A stretch of DNA of 55,468 bases from Sphingobacteriales bacterium. GTDB lineage: Bacteria; Bacteroidota; Bacteroidia; Chitinophagales; Chitinophagaceae. Under the pieces are notes generated by a model. That model had not been told where the DNA came from. It did no database searches and saw only the letters and a program-made list of their open reading frames with translations. The stretch covers positions 1 through 55,468 of the forward strand of contig REAR01000063.1 in NCBI GenBank assembly GCA_004295245.1. The letters are read 5' to 3'. Positions 1 through 8,873 of the stretch are shown here, one piece after another. A program made the translations under genes and the position numbers. Numbering within the stretch: position 1 is the stretch's first letter; each line of letters begins with the position of its first letter.

Positions 1-368
1 ATTTTTTTTACACCCCGCAGGAAGCCATTGAAAAACGCGGCCCACACAATGTATTACTCATTAATTGTGTGTTGCCCTATATAGAAAAACCGTACGAGCT
101 ATTGCAGCAGTTAAAGCAATACAGCTTTGATTATATCATTATAGAAAGCACCTATTTTAATTATCAACCCATCGATAGAATATGTATACAAAAAGTACCC
201 CCCACGGTATACGATGCATCGTACCCATGCTGGTTACTTAACTACCAAAAAGTAAAAGAACAGTTTACAGATGTATACACTGTAGCCGCAGAATATGAAA
301 CCGGCATTTATATTTATGTAGATGGTGAAAAAGTAAACTACAAAAGCGTAGTTTTAAAAAGAAAATAA
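1..368 (+). CDS. TIGR04325-family methyltransferase-like protein, C-terminal part (5' end outside window)
   Basis: The frame is open from base 3 to the TAA at 366-368, so this is the last ~121 codons of a gene starting upstream. The order of motifs (a loop ending LPYIEKPYELLQQL, then DYIIIEST, DRICIQKVPP and ASYPCWLL) matches my memory of the C-terminal half of the TIGR04325 'putative methyltransferase' family found in O-antigen clusters. The SAM-binding motifs would lie in the missing part, so activity cannot be judged. The stop is 4 bases before the next start, so it is probably co-transcribed with the acetyltransferase and the sugar genes that follow. Family assignment is from recall of motifs, not a search. 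Confidence 0.65.
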   Translation, partial: FFYTPQEAIEKRGPHNVLLINCVLPYIEKPYELLQQLKQYSFDYIIIESTYFNYQPIDRICIQKVPPTVYDASYPCWLLNYQKVKEQFTDVYTVAAEYETGIYIYVDGEKVNYKSVVLKRK

Positions 369-372
369 ACAC

Positions 373-945
373 ATGCATTACACCGCACACCCCACCGCTG
401 TAATAGATGAGGGCTGCCAGATAGGCGAAGGCACCACCATCTGGCATTTCAGCCATGTAATGCCGGGCAGTGTTATTGGCAAGCAGTGCAATCTTGGGCA
501 AAATGTGGTGGTGTCTCCGAAGGTGGTGTTGGGCAATAATGTAAAAGTGCAAAACAATGTATCTATCTACACCGGTGTGATTTGCGAGGATGATGTATTT
601 CTTGGCCCCTCCATGGTGTTTACCAATGTAATTAACCCTCGCAGTGCCATTGTAAGAAAGCACCAGTATCAAACAACACTGGTAAAAAAAGGAGCCAGCA
701 TTGGTGCCAACGCTACCGTTATTTGTGGCAATACCATTGGCCAGTATGCCCTTATTGGCGCAGGTGCAGTTATTACAAAAGATATAGCCCCGTATGCACT
801 GGTGGTGGGTAACCCTGCAAAGCAAATTGGCTGGGTAAGTCAATATGGCCACCGCTTGCAATTTAATAAAAATGGGTTGGCCCAATGCCCCGAAAGCGGA
901 CAACAATACCAATTGCAAAATAACAGCGTGCAGTTAATAGCTTAA
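373..945 (+). CDS. Left-handed beta-helix (hexapeptide) N-acetyltransferase, WlbB/WbpD/FdtC-like
   Basis: 190 residues, the usual length of WlbB/WbpD-type sugar N-acetyltransferases. Imperfect hexapeptide repeats (I-G-x-x-x-x spacing) run through most of the protein: AVIDEGCQIGEGTTIWH near the start, then VVLGNNVKVQNNVSIY, then GASIGANATVICGNTIG. The FTNVINPRSA segment and LVKKGASIGANATV are typical of enzymes acetylating the amino group of nucleotide-linked 3-amino sugars with acetyl-CoA. Because an FdtA/QdtA-like isomerase and an FdtB/QdtB-like aminotransferase lie downstream, the likely substrate is a dTDP-3-amino-3,6-dideoxyhexose; that is inference from neighbours. A WbpD-like role on a UDP-3-amino-glucuronate is the alternative. 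Active probably as a cytoplasmic trimer. Confidence 0.85.
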   Translation: MHYTAHPTAVIDEGCQIGEGTTIWHFSHVMPGSVIGKQCNLGQNVVVSPKVVLGNNVKVQNNVSIYTGVICEDDVFLGPSMVFTNVINPRSAIVRKHQYQTTLVKKGASIGANATVICGNTIGQYALIGAGAVITKDIAPYALVVGNPAKQIGWVSQYGHRLQFNKNGLAQCPESGQQYQLQNNSVQLIA

Positions 946-954
946 TATTTTTTT

Positions 955-1160
955 GTTACCAGCAGCAGTACACTGCGCAGCATCGTTGCGTCGCACAATT
1001 CAGCAGTTGAACATAAGTCAGCAAGTCCGTTGTTGGAAAGTCCGGAAGAATTTTACATTAATTGTAACCCACTTTCATACTTTCGGTCTTGCCAACTTTC
1101 CAACTCCCTGCTCAAGTGTGCGACGCAACGATGCTTAATAGTAATACAAAAGCCGGTTAC
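955..1160. repeat. Interspersed palindromic element, copy 1 (long form)
   Basis: Inner arms GCATCGTTGCGTCGCAC (980-996) and GTGCGACGCAACGATGC (1118-1134) are a perfect 17-bp inverted repeat around a 121-bp spacer. Outer motifs are GTTACCAGCAGCAGTAC at 955-971 and GGTTAC at 1155-1160. It fills most of the 295-bp gap between the acetyltransferase and the FkbM-like gene. A short open frame across it looks like an artefact of the repeat. Confidence 0.85.
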
Positions 1161-1240
1161 CCAATAACTATTTTGCTATTAGAAGCCGCCAGCAGTATGG
1201 GCAAAATTTCGTTTCTTCGTGCCCTTAATTATAGCGCAGT

Positions 1241-2203
1241 ATGGCCTCTATTATAGCTACCATTTTAAACAGCGAACATTTTAGTAACCGCCCGCCGGTA
1301 TTAATAGATATTGGTGCCAGCGGCGAAATAAATGCCAAGTGGAAAGCCATTGCACCGCATGCTATTTGTATTGCGTTTGATGCAGACGACCGCGAGTTTA
1401 ATGTAACCGCCAGCACCAGCAGCGGCTATAAAAAATTAATTACTATTAACCGTATAGTGAGTGCCACACCGGTGTCACAAGCTGCTTTTTATTTAACAGC
1501 GTCACCATTTTGCTCCAGCTTATTGCAACCGGCTTTTGATAAACTCAGTCCCTGGAGTTTTCAATCACTCTTTATTACTAATAAAAAAATTGATTTACCT
1601 GCCACCACCCTTGCAGCCGCATTGCAAGAAGCCGGCATTGATTATATAGATTGGTTTAAGACAGATACCCAAGGCACCGACCTGCGCCTGTTTTTAAGTG
1701 TGCCCGATGCTATAAAAAATAATATACTGGCAGCAGAATTAGAGCCGGGTATTTTAGATGCCTATGAGGACGAAGACAAACTGTATCGCATTTTAGAAGT
1801 GTTGCCGCAGCATCAATTCTGGCTATCGTCTATGGAAGTAAAGGGCACGCAGCGTTTAAAAGAAACCTATGTGCCGCAGGCCGGTAAATTAACTTCAAGC
1901 CGTGGGCTGCGTAAATCTCCGGGCTGGGCCGAGCTGTGTTTTTTAAAACAGCCTTTGTTTAAAAGTAAAAGAGAACTGCTTTTACTGTATGTTTTTGCCT
2001 TAATAGAAAAACAATATGGCTTTGCTATAGAAGTAATGGATGCTGCTTTACAACAATACGATGATGCTATTTTTAAGCAATGCCGTAAAGAGGCATTTGT
2101 GCTGTTAAAAAAGCAACAATGGAAAATACCATTGGTAATGGTAAAAAAACAATTGCAAAAATTATATAACAAGCTGGGTATAGCAGACTATAGTGCTGGT
2201 TAG
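1241..2203 (+). CDS. FkbM-like SAM-dependent methyltransferase
   Basis: 320 residues. VLIDIGASGE at residues 20-29 is a SAM-binding motif I, and DWFKTDTQGTDLRLF at 136-150 is the second hallmark of the FkbM family. Family members O-methylate sugars or other polar groups and are common in capsule and O-antigen clusters. The tail beyond residue ~230 is rich in Lys, Leu and Gln and may be a separate helical region. It follows the first palindromic element and precedes a glycosyltransferase by 24 bases, so it probably heads the second part of the polysaccharide operon. The exact substrate cannot be deduced. The ATG at 1241 is chosen because motif I begins 20 residues later, as usual. Confidence 0.75.
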   Translation: MASIIATILNSEHFSNRPPVLIDIGASGEINAKWKAIAPHAICIAFDADDREFNVTASTSSGYKKLITINRIVSATPVSQAAFYLTASPFCSSLLQPAFDKLSPWSFQSLFITNKKIDLPATTLAAALQEAGIDYIDWFKTDTQGTDLRLFLSVPDAIKNNILAAELEPGILDAYEDEDKLYRILEVLPQHQFWLSSMEVKGTQRLKETYVPQAGKLTSSRGLRKSPGWAELCFLKQPLFKSKRELLLLYVFALIEKQYGFAIEVMDAALQQYDDAIFKQCRKEAFVLLKKQQWKIPLVMVKKQLQKLYNKLGIADYSAG

Positions 2204-2227
2204 TACCGCACCGTAAACAATATTTAC

Positions 2228-3256
2228 ATGCTTAATTTTTGTACACTTTTTGATAGTAATTATTTATCCCGCGGGTTGGCCCTGTACCACTCGCTAGAAA
2301 AAGTGTGTCCACAATTTCACCTCTACATTTTTGCGTTTGATGAAGAGTGCCTGCATTATTTTACACAAGAAGCAGCTGCTTATCCGCATTGCACTGTTAT
2401 TTCTTTAAAAGAATTTGAAGACGAGGCTTTATTAGCCATAAAGCCGCAGCGCAGTATTGCAGAATATTGCTGGACCTGTACTTCCTCTACCATACTTTAC
2501 TGCATACAGCAATTTCAATTGGCACATTGCACCTATATAGATGCAGATATAATTTTTTACAGCAACCCGCAGGTATTAATAGATGAAATGGGCAGCAAAG
2601 ATGTATTGATTAGCGAGCACCGTTATACACCAGCCTACAACCAAACCGATTACAGTGGTATTTACTGTGTGCAGTTTATGTGTTTTAAAAATACAGCCAA
2701 TGGCCTGCATATTTTAAACTGGTGGAGAGAGCGATGTTTGGAATGGTGCTTTGCCCGCTTAGAAAATGGCAAGTTTGGTGATCAGAAATATTTAGACGAT
2801 TGGACCACCCGTTTTACCAATGTGCATGTAATGCAGCACCGCGGTGGTGGTGTGGCACCCTGGAATGTGCAGCAATACACCATCAGCAGCGGGCCCACAC
2901 TCAAGCATCAGGGCATTCTAACTGCGCTCATTTTTTTTCATTTTCATGGCGTAAAATTTTATACCAATAAGCAGGTTTCTTACTGCGGGCCTTTGTATGA
3001 ATTAAGTGAAGCGGTTAAAGACAATCTCTACCAACCTTATGTGCAACAATTATTGCAGCAACAAATTTATTTACACAAAAAAGGCTTTTTAAATAATAGT
3101 GGTGCCTGTCAAATAGCGCCTTCAAAATTTTCTGTTTGGCTGCAGTTTATTAAGAGCAGTCTGCAGCAAATAAAAAAAGGCAAGGCCAATCCTTTACAGA
3201 TTAAATGGTTTAATTTTAGCCGGCATAACCATTTTAACACCACCGACAAATTTTAG
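2228..3256 (+). CDS. GT8-like glycosyltransferase
   Basis: 342 residues. The N-terminus (LFDSNYLSRGLALYHSLEK) is the first strand-helix of a GT-A fold, and D105-A-D107 in THCTYIDADI-type context is the DxD motif that binds Mn2+ and the sugar nucleotide. A later GxxGDQKYLDDW stretch resembles the conserved acidic motif of GT8-like enzymes. It probably adds one sugar to a lipid-linked glycan at the inner face of the cytoplasmic membrane. Starts 24 bases after the methyltransferase and ends 9 bases before the ketoisomerase, so same operon. Donor and acceptor are unknown. Confidence 0.75.
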   Translation: MLNFCTLFDSNYLSRGLALYHSLEKVCPQFHLYIFAFDEECLHYFTQEAAAYPHCTVISLKEFEDEALLAIKPQRSIAEYCWTCTSSTILYCIQQFQLAHCTYIDADIIFYSNPQVLIDEMGSKDVLISEHRYTPAYNQTDYSGIYCVQFMCFKNTANGLHILNWWRERCLEWCFARLENGKFGDQKYLDDWTTRFTNVHVMQHRGGGVAPWNVQQYTISSGPTLKHQGILTALIFFHFHGVKFYTNKQVSYCGPLYELSEAVKDNLYQPYVQQLLQQQIYLHKKGFLNNSGACQIAPSKFSVWLQFIKSSLQQIKKGKANPLQIKWFNFSRHNHFNTTDKF

Positions 3257-3265
3257 CTAACCCAC

Positions 3266-3637
3266 ATGGCATACCTTATCGATTTAAAGACTTTTACCGA
3301 TAAAAGAGGCAATCTTACTGTAATAGAAAAAACAGTCCCCTTCGATATTAAGCGCATTTTTTACATATATGGTGTGGACGATTCTGCAAGAGGCGGCCAC
3401 CGCCATAAAAAAACCTTGCAAGCGGCTATTTGCATACAAGGCACCTGCCACATAAATAATAATGATGGCAGTAAAATAAAAGAATTTGTACTGGACCAAC
3501 CTAATAAATGCCTGATACTAGAGCCCCAGGACTGGCATACTATGGATAATTTTTCTCCAGATGCAATATTGATGGTACTGGCTTCTGAATATTTTGACGC
3601 CAATGATTATATCTTTGAACCCTATGGCAATAATTGA
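3266..3637 (+). CDS. FdtA/QdtA-like dTDP-4-keto-6-deoxyhexose 3,4-ketoisomerase
   Basis: 123 residues, a single cupin. RGGHRHK at residues 42-48 supplies the paired histidines (H45, H47) of the FdtA/QdtA/WxcM-C family, and the second half ([13 protein letters not shown]) matches the family. The enzyme shifts the keto group of dTDP-4-keto-6-deoxyglucose from C4 to C3, giving the substrate for a 3-aminotransferase. FdtA makes the galacto and QdtA the gluco product; I cannot tell which from these residues. It overlaps the aminotransferase gene by 14 bases, which supports a joint pathway. rmlA/rmlB, needed to make the precursor, are not in this window. Confidence 0.88.
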   Translation: MAYLIDLKTFTDKRGNLTVIEKTVPFDIKRIFYIYGVDDSARGGHRHKKTLQAAICIQGTCHINNNDGSKIKEFVLDQPNKCLILEPQDWHTMDNFSPDAILMVLASEYFDANDYIFEPYGNN

Positions 3638-4715
3638 TTACGAAAACCTGGGCAAAACGAACCAGCCTTTTTTTGATGAATACCGCCACGCCTTTGATAA
3701 GGTAATGACCAGTGGCTGGTATATTTTAGGCAATGCCGTAAAAGAGTTTGAAAAGGAGTATGCTTCATACTGCGGCAGCAATCATTGCATTGGCACCGCA
3801 AACGGTTTAGATGCTTTAATACTTTCACTAAAGGCATTTAATTTTCCGGCAGGCAGCGAGGTGATTGTTCCATCCAATACATATATAGCTACCATTTTAG
3901 CCATTGTACACAATGGGCTAAAACCTGTTTTGGTTGAGCCCGACATTAACACCTACAATATTGACCCCACAAAAATAGAAGCTGCAATTACACCTGCCAC
4001 AAAAGCAATTATGGTAGTGCATTTGTATGGCAAGCTTTGCCAGATGGATGCCATTACTACCATTGCACAAAAACACGACCTGAAAGTAATTGAAGACTGT
4101 GCCCAGGCACATGGCGCCCACCTTAATGGTATTAAAGCCGGCAACTGGGGGCATTTGGGAGCACATAGCTTTTACCCCACAAAGAACTTAGGGGCTCTAG
4201 CCGATGCAGGTGCCGTTACCTGCAATGATTTTTCTTTACAGCAAGCTATTACCACCCTGCGCAACTATGGCTCTCAGGTAAAATATTATAATGAAGTGGT
4301 AGGCTATAACAGCCGCTTAGATGAAGTGCAGGCCGCTTTTTTATCTATTAAATTAAAAAAGCTGGATGCAATTAATGACCATAAAAGAACGCTGGCGGCT
4401 ATTTATCAGCAATATCTGAAAGCCGATTTTATAAAGCCCGTGGAGCAGCCCGGCTTTTACGATGTGTTTCATATTTACAATGTGCGCCACCCAAAACGCG
4501 ATACGTTAAAAGAATACATGCTTAAAAACGATATTAAAACCGAAATTCATTACCCCGTTGCGCCTAACCAGCAAAAAGCAATGGCCGGTATTTTAGATGG
4601 TACTGCAACCCCGATTGCTGAATTAATTCATCAAACTACTTTAAGTTTACCCATTTCATACTGCCATACCAAAGCAGATGTAGAAAGGGTAATAGAAGTA
4701 ATGAATAAATTTTAA
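3624..4715 (+). CDS. FdtB/QdtB-like PLP-dependent sugar 3-aminotransferase (DegT/DnrJ/EryC1 family)
   Basis: 363 residues from the ATG at 3624; an in-frame upstream start at 3594 would add ten residues of poor fit. The enzyme moves an amino group from glutamate to C3 of a dTDP-3-keto-6-deoxyhexose. K187 in [11 protein letters not shown] is the expected PLP Schiff-base lysine; EDCAQAHGA supplies the aspartate that contacts the PLP ring nitrogen; [11 protein letters not shown] is the other family signature. The start lies inside the end of the ketoisomerase gene, and the flippase starts 2 bases after its stop, so translation is likely coupled along the operon. Confidence 0.9.
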   Translation: MAIIDYENLGKTNQPFFDEYRHAFDKVMTSGWYILGNAVKEFEKEYASYCGSNHCIGTANGLDALILSLKAFNFPAGSEVIVPSNTYIATILAIVHNGLKPVLVEPDINTYNIDPTKIEAAITPATKAIMVVHLYGKLCQMDAITTIAQKHDLKVIEDCAQAHGAHLNGIKAGNWGHLGAHSFYPTKNLGALADAGAVTCNDFSLQQAITTLRNYGSQVKYYNEVVGYNSRLDEVQAAFLSIKLKKLDAINDHKRTLAAIYQQYLKADFIKPVEQPGFYDVFHIYNVRHPKRDTLKEYMLKNDIKTEIHYPVAPNQQKAMAGILDGTATPIAELIHQTTLSLPISYCHTKADVERVIEVMNKF

Positions 4716-4717
4716 CC

Positions 4718-6129
4718 ATGGGAGAAATAAGAAAGCAAACCATACAATCTTCTTTTCTTTCTTATATTGGTTTTTTTATTGGCGCCATTAATACCTGGCT
4801 TTTTACCAAAGACGGGCTTTTTACCACTGAGCAATATGGGCTTACACAGGTCATTATTTCAATAGCGCAAATTTTAGCGCCACTGGCTACTTTAGGCACC
4901 ACAGCTTTTATCAGCCGCTTCTTTCCCTACTATTTTGAAAAACTCAGCAACAAAGAAAACGATATGTTGGGCATGGCTGTGCTGGTAACCGGCGTGGGGG
5001 CTTTGTTGGTATTTTCTGGCTGTATAATTTTTGAACCTTTTGTTGTACGTAAGTTCTCAGAAAAATCGAAACTGGTGGTGGATTACTATTACTGGACCCT
5101 CGTGTTTTCATTTTTCTTTCTCTGCTTCATCCTGCTGGAAAGTTATATGGGCGCCCTTAAAAAAACCGTGCTGCCCAATTTTATGAAAGAAACCGGTTAC
5201 CGGCTATTGGTACTACTTTTAGTTGCAGCCTACCTGTTTCGGTGGATTAATTTCAGCCAGTTTGTAATTGGGTTTTGTTGTACATATTTTATTATTAGCA
5301 CCGCCATAATTATTTATTTAAAGCGCAGTGCACAATTTTATCTCAATTTTAAAAGAAGGCCAAACAAATGGATAATCTTGCCCTTGCAGGCAACAAAGGC
5401 CTGGCCACTTCTGGCATTTATACTTTTAACCAGTTTCTGGCAGCTATTATACAAGTTCCTTATCGCGGCTTACAAGCCATTGCGGGTGCACTCATTGCAG
5501 AACATTGGAAAAATAATAACCGTGCAGAAATCAGCCGCATATACAGTCGCTCATCTATCAACATGCTTTTAATTGGTTGCTTTTTGTTTTTAAATATCTG
5601 GCTGAATTATAATGAGGGGCTGGATTGGCTGGGGCTGGACCCTAAATACAAATTAGGCAGGTCGGCCTTTATCATACTTTCTGTATTTAATATTGTAGAG
5701 CTGGGCACTGGTGTAAATTATCCGGTATTATGGTATTCTGAGAAATGGCGTTTTGAGTTTTGGGGAGGTATTTTTTTACTGGCACTTTCAGTACCACTCA
5801 ATATTTATATGGCCCGCTGGAAAGGCATGGAAGGGGTAGCTTATGCGCAACTGATTACCTATACCCTTTACAATGCCGTGCGTTTGGTGTATATAAAAAT
5901 TCAGTTTAACATGTGGCCGTTTAGTATAAAAACAATTTATGCGTTGCTGGTGGCAGCCATATGCTATCTCATAGTATTTTATACCACGCAATCGCTGCAA
6001 GGTTTTTTAAGTATGGTAATACGCACCGTCTTTTTCTCAGGCATATTTATTGGCAGCGTAATTGCACTACAATTAACCCCCGATGCAAATCAGTTAATAA
6101 CTTTATTAAAAAAGAAACTAAATAAATAA
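4718..6129 (+). pseudogene. Wzx-type polysaccharide flippase, frame broken near 5365
   Basis: Two overlapping frames together cover one oligosaccharide flippase. The first (from 4718) gives about 217 family-like residues with six membrane segments, ending near FYLNFKRRPNK; it then continues out of frame to a stop at 5572. The second frame resumes with LALAGNKGLATSGIYTF at about 5371 and runs through six more membrane segments to 6129, including the family-typical IYSRSSIN and WRFEF. The join lacks the segment I would expect between membrane helices 6 and 8 (roughly 30-40 residues, including helix 7), so this looks like a deletion that also shifted frame rather than a single-base slip. Either the gene is dead or the assembly lost about 100 bases. 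Last gene of the polysaccharide operon. Confidence 0.75.
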
Positions 6130-6150
6130 TAGTACTGCTGTTGAAGTGAT

Positions 6151-6310
6151 TGCGACGCAACGATGCTGACCGGAGTACCAATAGCTGGTATAAAAAAACA
6201 CTAAATCCATCTTATAAAAGACTGCGCCCTGCCCACTATGGTCGGCGGGGTATTTTTTTTGTACCCATCCTTAAATCGTTGTGCAGCAACTGTTGCGTCG
6301 CACCCTTCAG
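6151..6310. repeat. Interspersed palindromic element, copy 2 (two half elements, outward order)
   Basis: A right half (TGCGACGCAACGATGCTGA, from 6151, followed by AATAGCTGGTA) lies before a left half (GTACCC near 6261 and GTTGCGTCGCACCC at 6292-6305). The order of arms is thus reversed relative to copies 1, 3, 7 and 10. Occupies the gap between the flippase and nusB. Confidence 0.75.
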
Positions 6311-6331
6311 CCACATCACCTCATGCGCCGC

Positions 6332-6359
6332 TTTTCAAAGCAAAACTTTCCTATATTTG
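6332..6359 (+). promoter_or_regulatory. Putative Bacteroidetes-type promoter of nusB
   Basis: TATATTTG at 6352-6359 is a perfect -7 box (TAnnTTTG); a TTTTC at 6332-6336 is an imperfect -33 box. The nusB start follows 24 bases after the -7 box, and no terminator-like hairpin lies between. Confidence 0.55.
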
Positions 6360-6383
6360 CGGCTTAAATAAGTTCTTGGCAAC

Positions 6384-7313
6384 ATGATTAGTAGAAGAAA
6401 CATCCGGGTTAAAGTAATGCAAAGTTTATACACCTTAGATACCTTGGAAGGAGATATAAAACCCGGAGAGCCTAAAAGAATACTGCAAAAACATTTTGAC
6501 CTTACACAACAGCTGGCTACCTACCTTATACATTGTATTTTACAAATTGCCCGATACGCCGAAAATGATGCCCGCCAAAAAGCCAGCAAGCATTTGCCCA
6601 CCGCAGAAGATTTAAACGTAAATATTAAAATTGCCGGCAACGAACTACTTTGGAAAATACTGGAAGAAAATTCTTACATAAAAGCTGTAGAAGCTTACAA
6701 GCCAGCGCATAAAGAAGACACAGAATTAACACGAAAAATTTATTTTGCTTTACAAGAAACGCCAGAATATAAAGAATATATAAACACCAGCGGCCGCACC
6801 CCACAAGCCGAGAAAAAGATGCTGGAGTTTATTTTTACTAACCTGATGTTGCCCAATGAAGATTTTACCAACTATACAGAAGATATTTTTACCAATTGGG
6901 ATGATGACTGCGAAATGATGGAACTGCTGGTTATGCATTACCTGCAAAAGCCAGGAAGCCTGAATTTTCTTGCCCTTATTAGTAAGGATAAGCTAAAATT
7001 TGCAGAAGATCTTTTACAAGCCGTGTTAGAGCGCAAAGAAGTAACGATGGATTTGATTAAACCCCGCCTTAAAAACTGGGACCCCGAACGTATTGCCGTT
7101 TTAGACATGGTGTTGATGGAAATGGGGGTTTGCGAATTTCTATATTTTGAAACCATTCCGCCCAAGGTTACTATTAACGAATATATTGATCTGGCAAAAG
7201 CTTACAGCACCCCACAAAGCGGGCAATTTGTAAACGGCATACTAGATAATATTCATAAAGACCTGCTAAAAGAAAACAAGTTGATTAAAACCGACTTTAA
7301 AAAAGGTAATTAA
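6384..7313 (+). CDS. nusB: Transcription antitermination factor NusB (long Bacteroidetes form)
   Basis: 309 residues, about twice the E. coli length but usual for Bacteroidetes. The start (MISRRNIRVKVMQSLYTLD) is the first NusB helix; a lineage-specific middle region follows; the C-terminal part from about residue 205 (PRLKNWDPERIAVLDMVLMEMGVCEF, then PPKVTINEYIDLAKAYS and GQFVNGILD) is the conserved NusB core. NusB with NusE binds boxA in rRNA leader transcripts and keeps polymerase processive. It is the first gene of a housekeeping run with DUF1573, yajC and coaE, an order seen in many Bacteroidetes; the YbbR-like gene often found there is absent. Confidence 0.95.
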   Translation: MISRRNIRVKVMQSLYTLDTLEGDIKPGEPKRILQKHFDLTQQLATYLIHCILQIARYAENDARQKASKHLPTAEDLNVNIKIAGNELLWKILEENSYIKAVEAYKPAHKEDTELTRKIYFALQETPEYKEYINTSGRTPQAEKKMLEFIFTNLMLPNEDFTNYTEDIFTNWDDDCEMMELLVMHYLQKPGSLNFLALISKDKLKFAEDLLQAVLERKEVTMDLIKPRLKNWDPERIAVLDMVLMEMGVCEFLYFETIPPKVTINEYIDLAKAYSTPQSGQFVNGILDNIHKDLLKENKLIKTDFKKGN

Positions 7314-7362
7314 GCCGCCCATTCTTATACCGGCTATTATTACATTTGTAAAAAAAGACACT

Positions 7363-7830
7363 ATGCGCTTTGTGCTTATTTTGCTTGGCTGCCTCAGCCT
7401 TATTGCTTGCAGAGACTTTAACAAAAAAGCAGAACCCACTGCAGCAGGCCCTTTGCAGCCCTTTCAGCCAATGCCTATTGCTACTGAAGTAAGAGACACC
7501 ACAAACCTTAGCATTGCCCAGTGGGAAACCACCGATAAGGATTTTGGCAAAATAACCGAGGGCCAAAAACTGGAAGTAGTATTTAGATTTAAAAATATTG
7601 GCAACAAACCATTGGTTATTTCAAGCGTACGCCCAAGCTGTGGTTGCACTGCTGCTGAGCCGCCAAAAGAACCCATTATGCCCGGCCAGGAAGGCGAAAT
7701 TAAAGGTAGCTTTGATAGTAATGGCCGCGTTGGCGTGCAAAATAAAACCATGGTGGTAATGGGCAATTTTAAAGCACAGGAAAGTGAAGAATTACATTTT
7801 CATGTAGAAGTGGTAAAAAAGAACGGATAA
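7363..7830 (+). CDS. DUF1573 lipoprotein
   Basis: 155 residues. The leader MRFVLILLGCLSLIAC ends in a lipobox with Cys16, so a lipoprotein. The rest is one DUF1573 domain: DFGKITEGQKLEVVFRFKNIGNKPLVI, then the signature SSVRPSCGCTAAEPPKEPI and a PGQEGEIKGSFDS strand, an immunoglobulin-like fold. Function of the family is unknown. A TACATTTG box at 7341-7348, 15 bases before the start, could give it its own promoter. It sits 49 bases after nusB and 30 before yajC. Confidence 0.88.
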   Translation: MRFVLILLGCLSLIACRDFNKKAEPTAAGPLQPFQPMPIATEVRDTTNLSIAQWETTDKDFGKITEGQKLEVVFRFKNIGNKPLVISSVRPSCGCTAAEPPKEPIMPGQEGEIKGSFDSNGRVGVQNKTMVVMGNFKAQESEELHFHVEVVKKNG

Positions 7831-7860
7831 ACTTTTTATAATAGCAATACAAACTAAACA

Positions 7861-8199
7861 ATGACAACAATTATGATTCTCTTACAAGCAGCAGCAGGTG
7901 GCGGTGGTACATTCCAACTGCTTTTATTAGGCGGTATGATTTTAGTTTTCTGGTTATTTATGATTCGCCCTCAGGCACAAAAAGCAAAAAAAGCAAAAGC
8001 TTTTCAGGCAAACCTGGCCAAAGGAGATAAAATTGTAACTATTGCCGGCATACATGGCACCGTTAATAAAGTTAACGATGATAATACATTGATGATGGAA
8101 ACCAGCCCCGGCAGCTACATGAAAATTGAAAGAAGCGCCATTAGTATGGAGTGGAGTGATACCGCCAATAAAGGTACTTTGGTAGCAGACAAAAAATAA
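7861..8199 (+). CDS. yajC: Preprotein translocase accessory subunit YajC
   Basis: 112 residues. A single membrane helix (residues ~18-36, FQLLLLGGMILVFWLFMI) is followed at once by the family signature RPQAQKAKKAKAF and a small cytoplasmic domain, KGDKIVTIAGIHGTVNKVNDD. YajC associates with SecDF and assists Sec-dependent export at the inner membrane. The gene ends 22 bases before a strong intrinsic terminator, so the nusB-DUF1573-yajC unit stops here. Confidence 0.95.
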   Translation: MTTIMILLQAAAGGGGTFQLLLLGGMILVFWLFMIRPQAQKAKKAKAFQANLAKGDKIVTIAGIHGTVNKVNDDNTLMMETSPGSYMKIERSAISMEWSDTANKGTLVADKK

Positions 8200-8221
8200 G
8201 CTGTATTACAATAAAATAACC

Positions 8222-8268
8222 ATCCGAAATTCTCAGAAACCCTTCTCAGAATTTCGGATTTTTTTTAT
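8222..8268 (+). terminator. Rho-independent terminator after yajC
   Basis: Perfect 12-bp stem ATCCGAAATTCT (8222-8233) with AGAATTTCGGAT (8248-8259), 14-base loop, then a run of T. It lies only 10 bases before coaE, so coaE must be served by read-through or a start site within this region. Confidence 0.9.
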
Positions 8269-8277
8269 TCTATTATC

Positions 8278-8871
8278 ATGTATAAAGTTGGTATAACTGG
8301 CGGTATTGGCAGCGGCAAAACAACCGTTGCAAAAATTTTTGAAGTGCTGGGCATACCTGTGTACTATGCAGATGATGCAGCCAAACGTTTAATGAACGAA
8401 GACCCTGTATTAAAAGCCGCCATCATTAAAGCCTTTGGCGAAAACGCCTATACAAACAACACGTTAAACAGAAGCTACCTTGCTGCCGCCGTATTTAATA
8501 ATACAGAAAAAACAGCGCTTTTAAATAGTTTGGTACATCCTGTTACTATTAAAGATGCAGCCAACTGGGTAAGCCGCCAAAACAGTGCTTATACACTTAA
8601 AGAAGCTGCTTTAATTTTTGAAAGCGGCACACAAGCGCAGTACGATTTTATTATTGGCGTAGCTGCCCCAAAAGCCTTGCGTTTGCACAGAGCTATGCAA
8701 CGTAATAACAGCACTAAAGAACAGGTTATGCAACGCATGCAAAACCAAATAGAAGAAAGCATTAAGCTAAAACTCTGCAATGTTATAATAACTAATAATG
8801 AGGTGGAGCCCCTGCTGCCACAGGTATTGCAATTGCACCAGCAATTGCTTAACAACGCACAAAAAATATAA
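8278..8871 (+). CDS. coaE: Dephospho-CoA kinase
   Basis: 197 residues. The P-loop GGIGSGKT lies at residues 8-15 (K14), followed by GIPVYYADDAAKRLM, the conserved Asp that acts on the dephospho-CoA 3'-hydroxyl. NSLVHP and EAALIFESG are further CoaE signatures. It performs the last step of coenzyme A synthesis, ATP-dependent phosphorylation of dephospho-CoA, in the cytoplasm. The start is fixed by the P-loop. The CPBP protease gene follows 2 bases after the stop. Confidence 0.95.
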   Translation: MYKVGITGGIGSGKTTVAKIFEVLGIPVYYADDAAKRLMNEDPVLKAAIIKAFGENAYTNNTLNRSYLAAAVFNNTEKTALLNSLVHPVTIKDAANWVSRQNSAYTLKEAALIFESGTQAQYDFIIGVAAPKALRLHRAMQRNNSTKEQVMQRMQNQIEESIKLKLCNVIITNNEVEPLLPQVLQLHQQLLNNAQKI

Positions 8872-8873
8872 GC

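Noticed and set aside
265-918. 217-codon frame on the minus strand opposite the acetyltransferase
   Set aside because: It mirrors the hexapeptide repeats of the plus-strand gene; the His/Cys-rich peptide resembles no family.
953-1138. Short open frame across repeat copy 1 ending ...SSVRRNDA
   Set aside because: Reading through the palindromic element gives the same peptide scraps (RRNDA, CVAPF) at several unrelated loci (6150, 31959, 45078, 51677), so these are repeat artefacts rather than genes.
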